A DNA stretch of 64,000 bases from an uncultured Pelagibacteraceae bacterium. GTDB lineage: Bacteria > Pseudomonadota > Alphaproteobacteria > Pelagibacterales > Pelagibacteraceae. The notes under the pieces were generated by a model, which did not search any database, was not told where the DNA came from, and was given only the letters and a program-made list of their open reading frames with translations. Shown one piece after another: positions 63,575 to 64,000 of the stretch; positions within the stretch are counted from its first letter, which is position 1, and the number at the start of each line of letters is the position of its first letter. The stretch spans positions 62,001-126,000 of the forward strand of contig CACNCN010000001.1 in assembly GCA_902618975.1 (NCBI GenBank), written 5' to 3'. A program made the position numbers and the translations under genes.

Positions 63575-64000
63575 TTACTTTAATGTCGCCGCGTGGGCCA
63601 TTCCTAGCTTAGCGTTTGACATTTGTGCACCACTCCAGAATGGAACTGCAATATCAGCAAACTCTTTCATTGAAGTATAAACTTCGTTGAAAAATGCATT
63701 TTCTGCAGCATTTTTATTAAGAGATGCTTTTGCAGCAGCCATGTATTCGCTGAAATAGTCTGTAGGAGTATCTTCTAAAATTACTCCATGCTTAGTAGTT
63801 AGTTCTCTAAGTGCTTTTCCATTTTCATAGATTCTGTAACTTAAAGATTTAGCTAATGAAGCGTTCGCAGCTACTTCAAGAGATTTTTTCTCATGTGCAG
63901 TCATTGCATTATATGTTTTTCCAGTAATGTAAAAGTCAGCATTAACGACTACTTGGTGTAAGCCTTGAAGATAGTAGTGCTTTAATACTTTTTGGAAACC
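63575..64000 (-). CDS. dctP: TRAP transporter solute-binding protein (DctP-like), C-terminal part, partial at window edge
   Basis: Open frame to the window edge: GFQKVLKHYYLQGLHQVVVNADFYITGKTYNAMTAHEKK...; upstream of dctQM. Confidence 0.88.
   Translation of the reverse strand, partial: GFQKVLKHYYLQGLHQVVVNADFYITGKTYNAMTAHEKKSLEVAANASLAKSLSYRIYENGKALRELTTKHGVILEDTPTDYFSEYMAAAKASLNKNAAENAFFNEVYTSMKEFADIAVPFWSGAQMSNAKLGMAHAATLK

Noticed and set aside
1-64000. CRISPR arrays, rRNA operons, IS elements, integrases, toxin-antitoxin or phage-defence genes
   Set aside because: No repeat-spacer pattern, transposase, integrase or defence-type proteins seen. The 'RatA' name for 1200-1649 reflects its COQ10-like family, not a toxin system

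Overview
This 64-kb window is a contiguous, very AT-rich, gene-dense bacterial chromosome segment. Gene content and order indicate a streamlined alphaproteobacterium of the SAR11/Pelagibacterales type (inferred from protein families and synteny, not from a database search). It is mostly core genome: cinA/lipA/eno/kdsA/pyrG/secG/tpiA, trpEGDC, lexA-gltX, the lpx/bam/dxr/uppS/frr/tsf/rpsB envelope-translation cluster, dnaE-lol-proS-rnj-coaX-birA, a complete nuoA-N operon, lon-clpX-clpP-tig and three tRNAs. The right end carries an accessory module (TRAP transporter, NCS1 permease, Zn-dehydrogenase, DUF3047). I saw no rRNA, CRISPR array, prophage, transposon or obvious defence system, and I do not claim a wholly new system. 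The items most worth a second look are: (1) a pseudoknot-capable leader in front of rpsB; (2) two LexA-like half-site pairs in front of lexA; (3) ancestral neighbours missing from otherwise conserved synteny (pdhABC-lpd, pyrH, rseP, comEC, hupB); (4) all four convergent gene junctions have zero or negative spacing; (5) a 21-gene, 23-kb run with gaps of at most 5 nt; (6) a perfect 10-bp hairpin between dctP and dctQ; (7) two small membrane-protein ORFs absent from the ORF track; (8) interlocked divergent promoters between tpiA and the ppiD-like gene.
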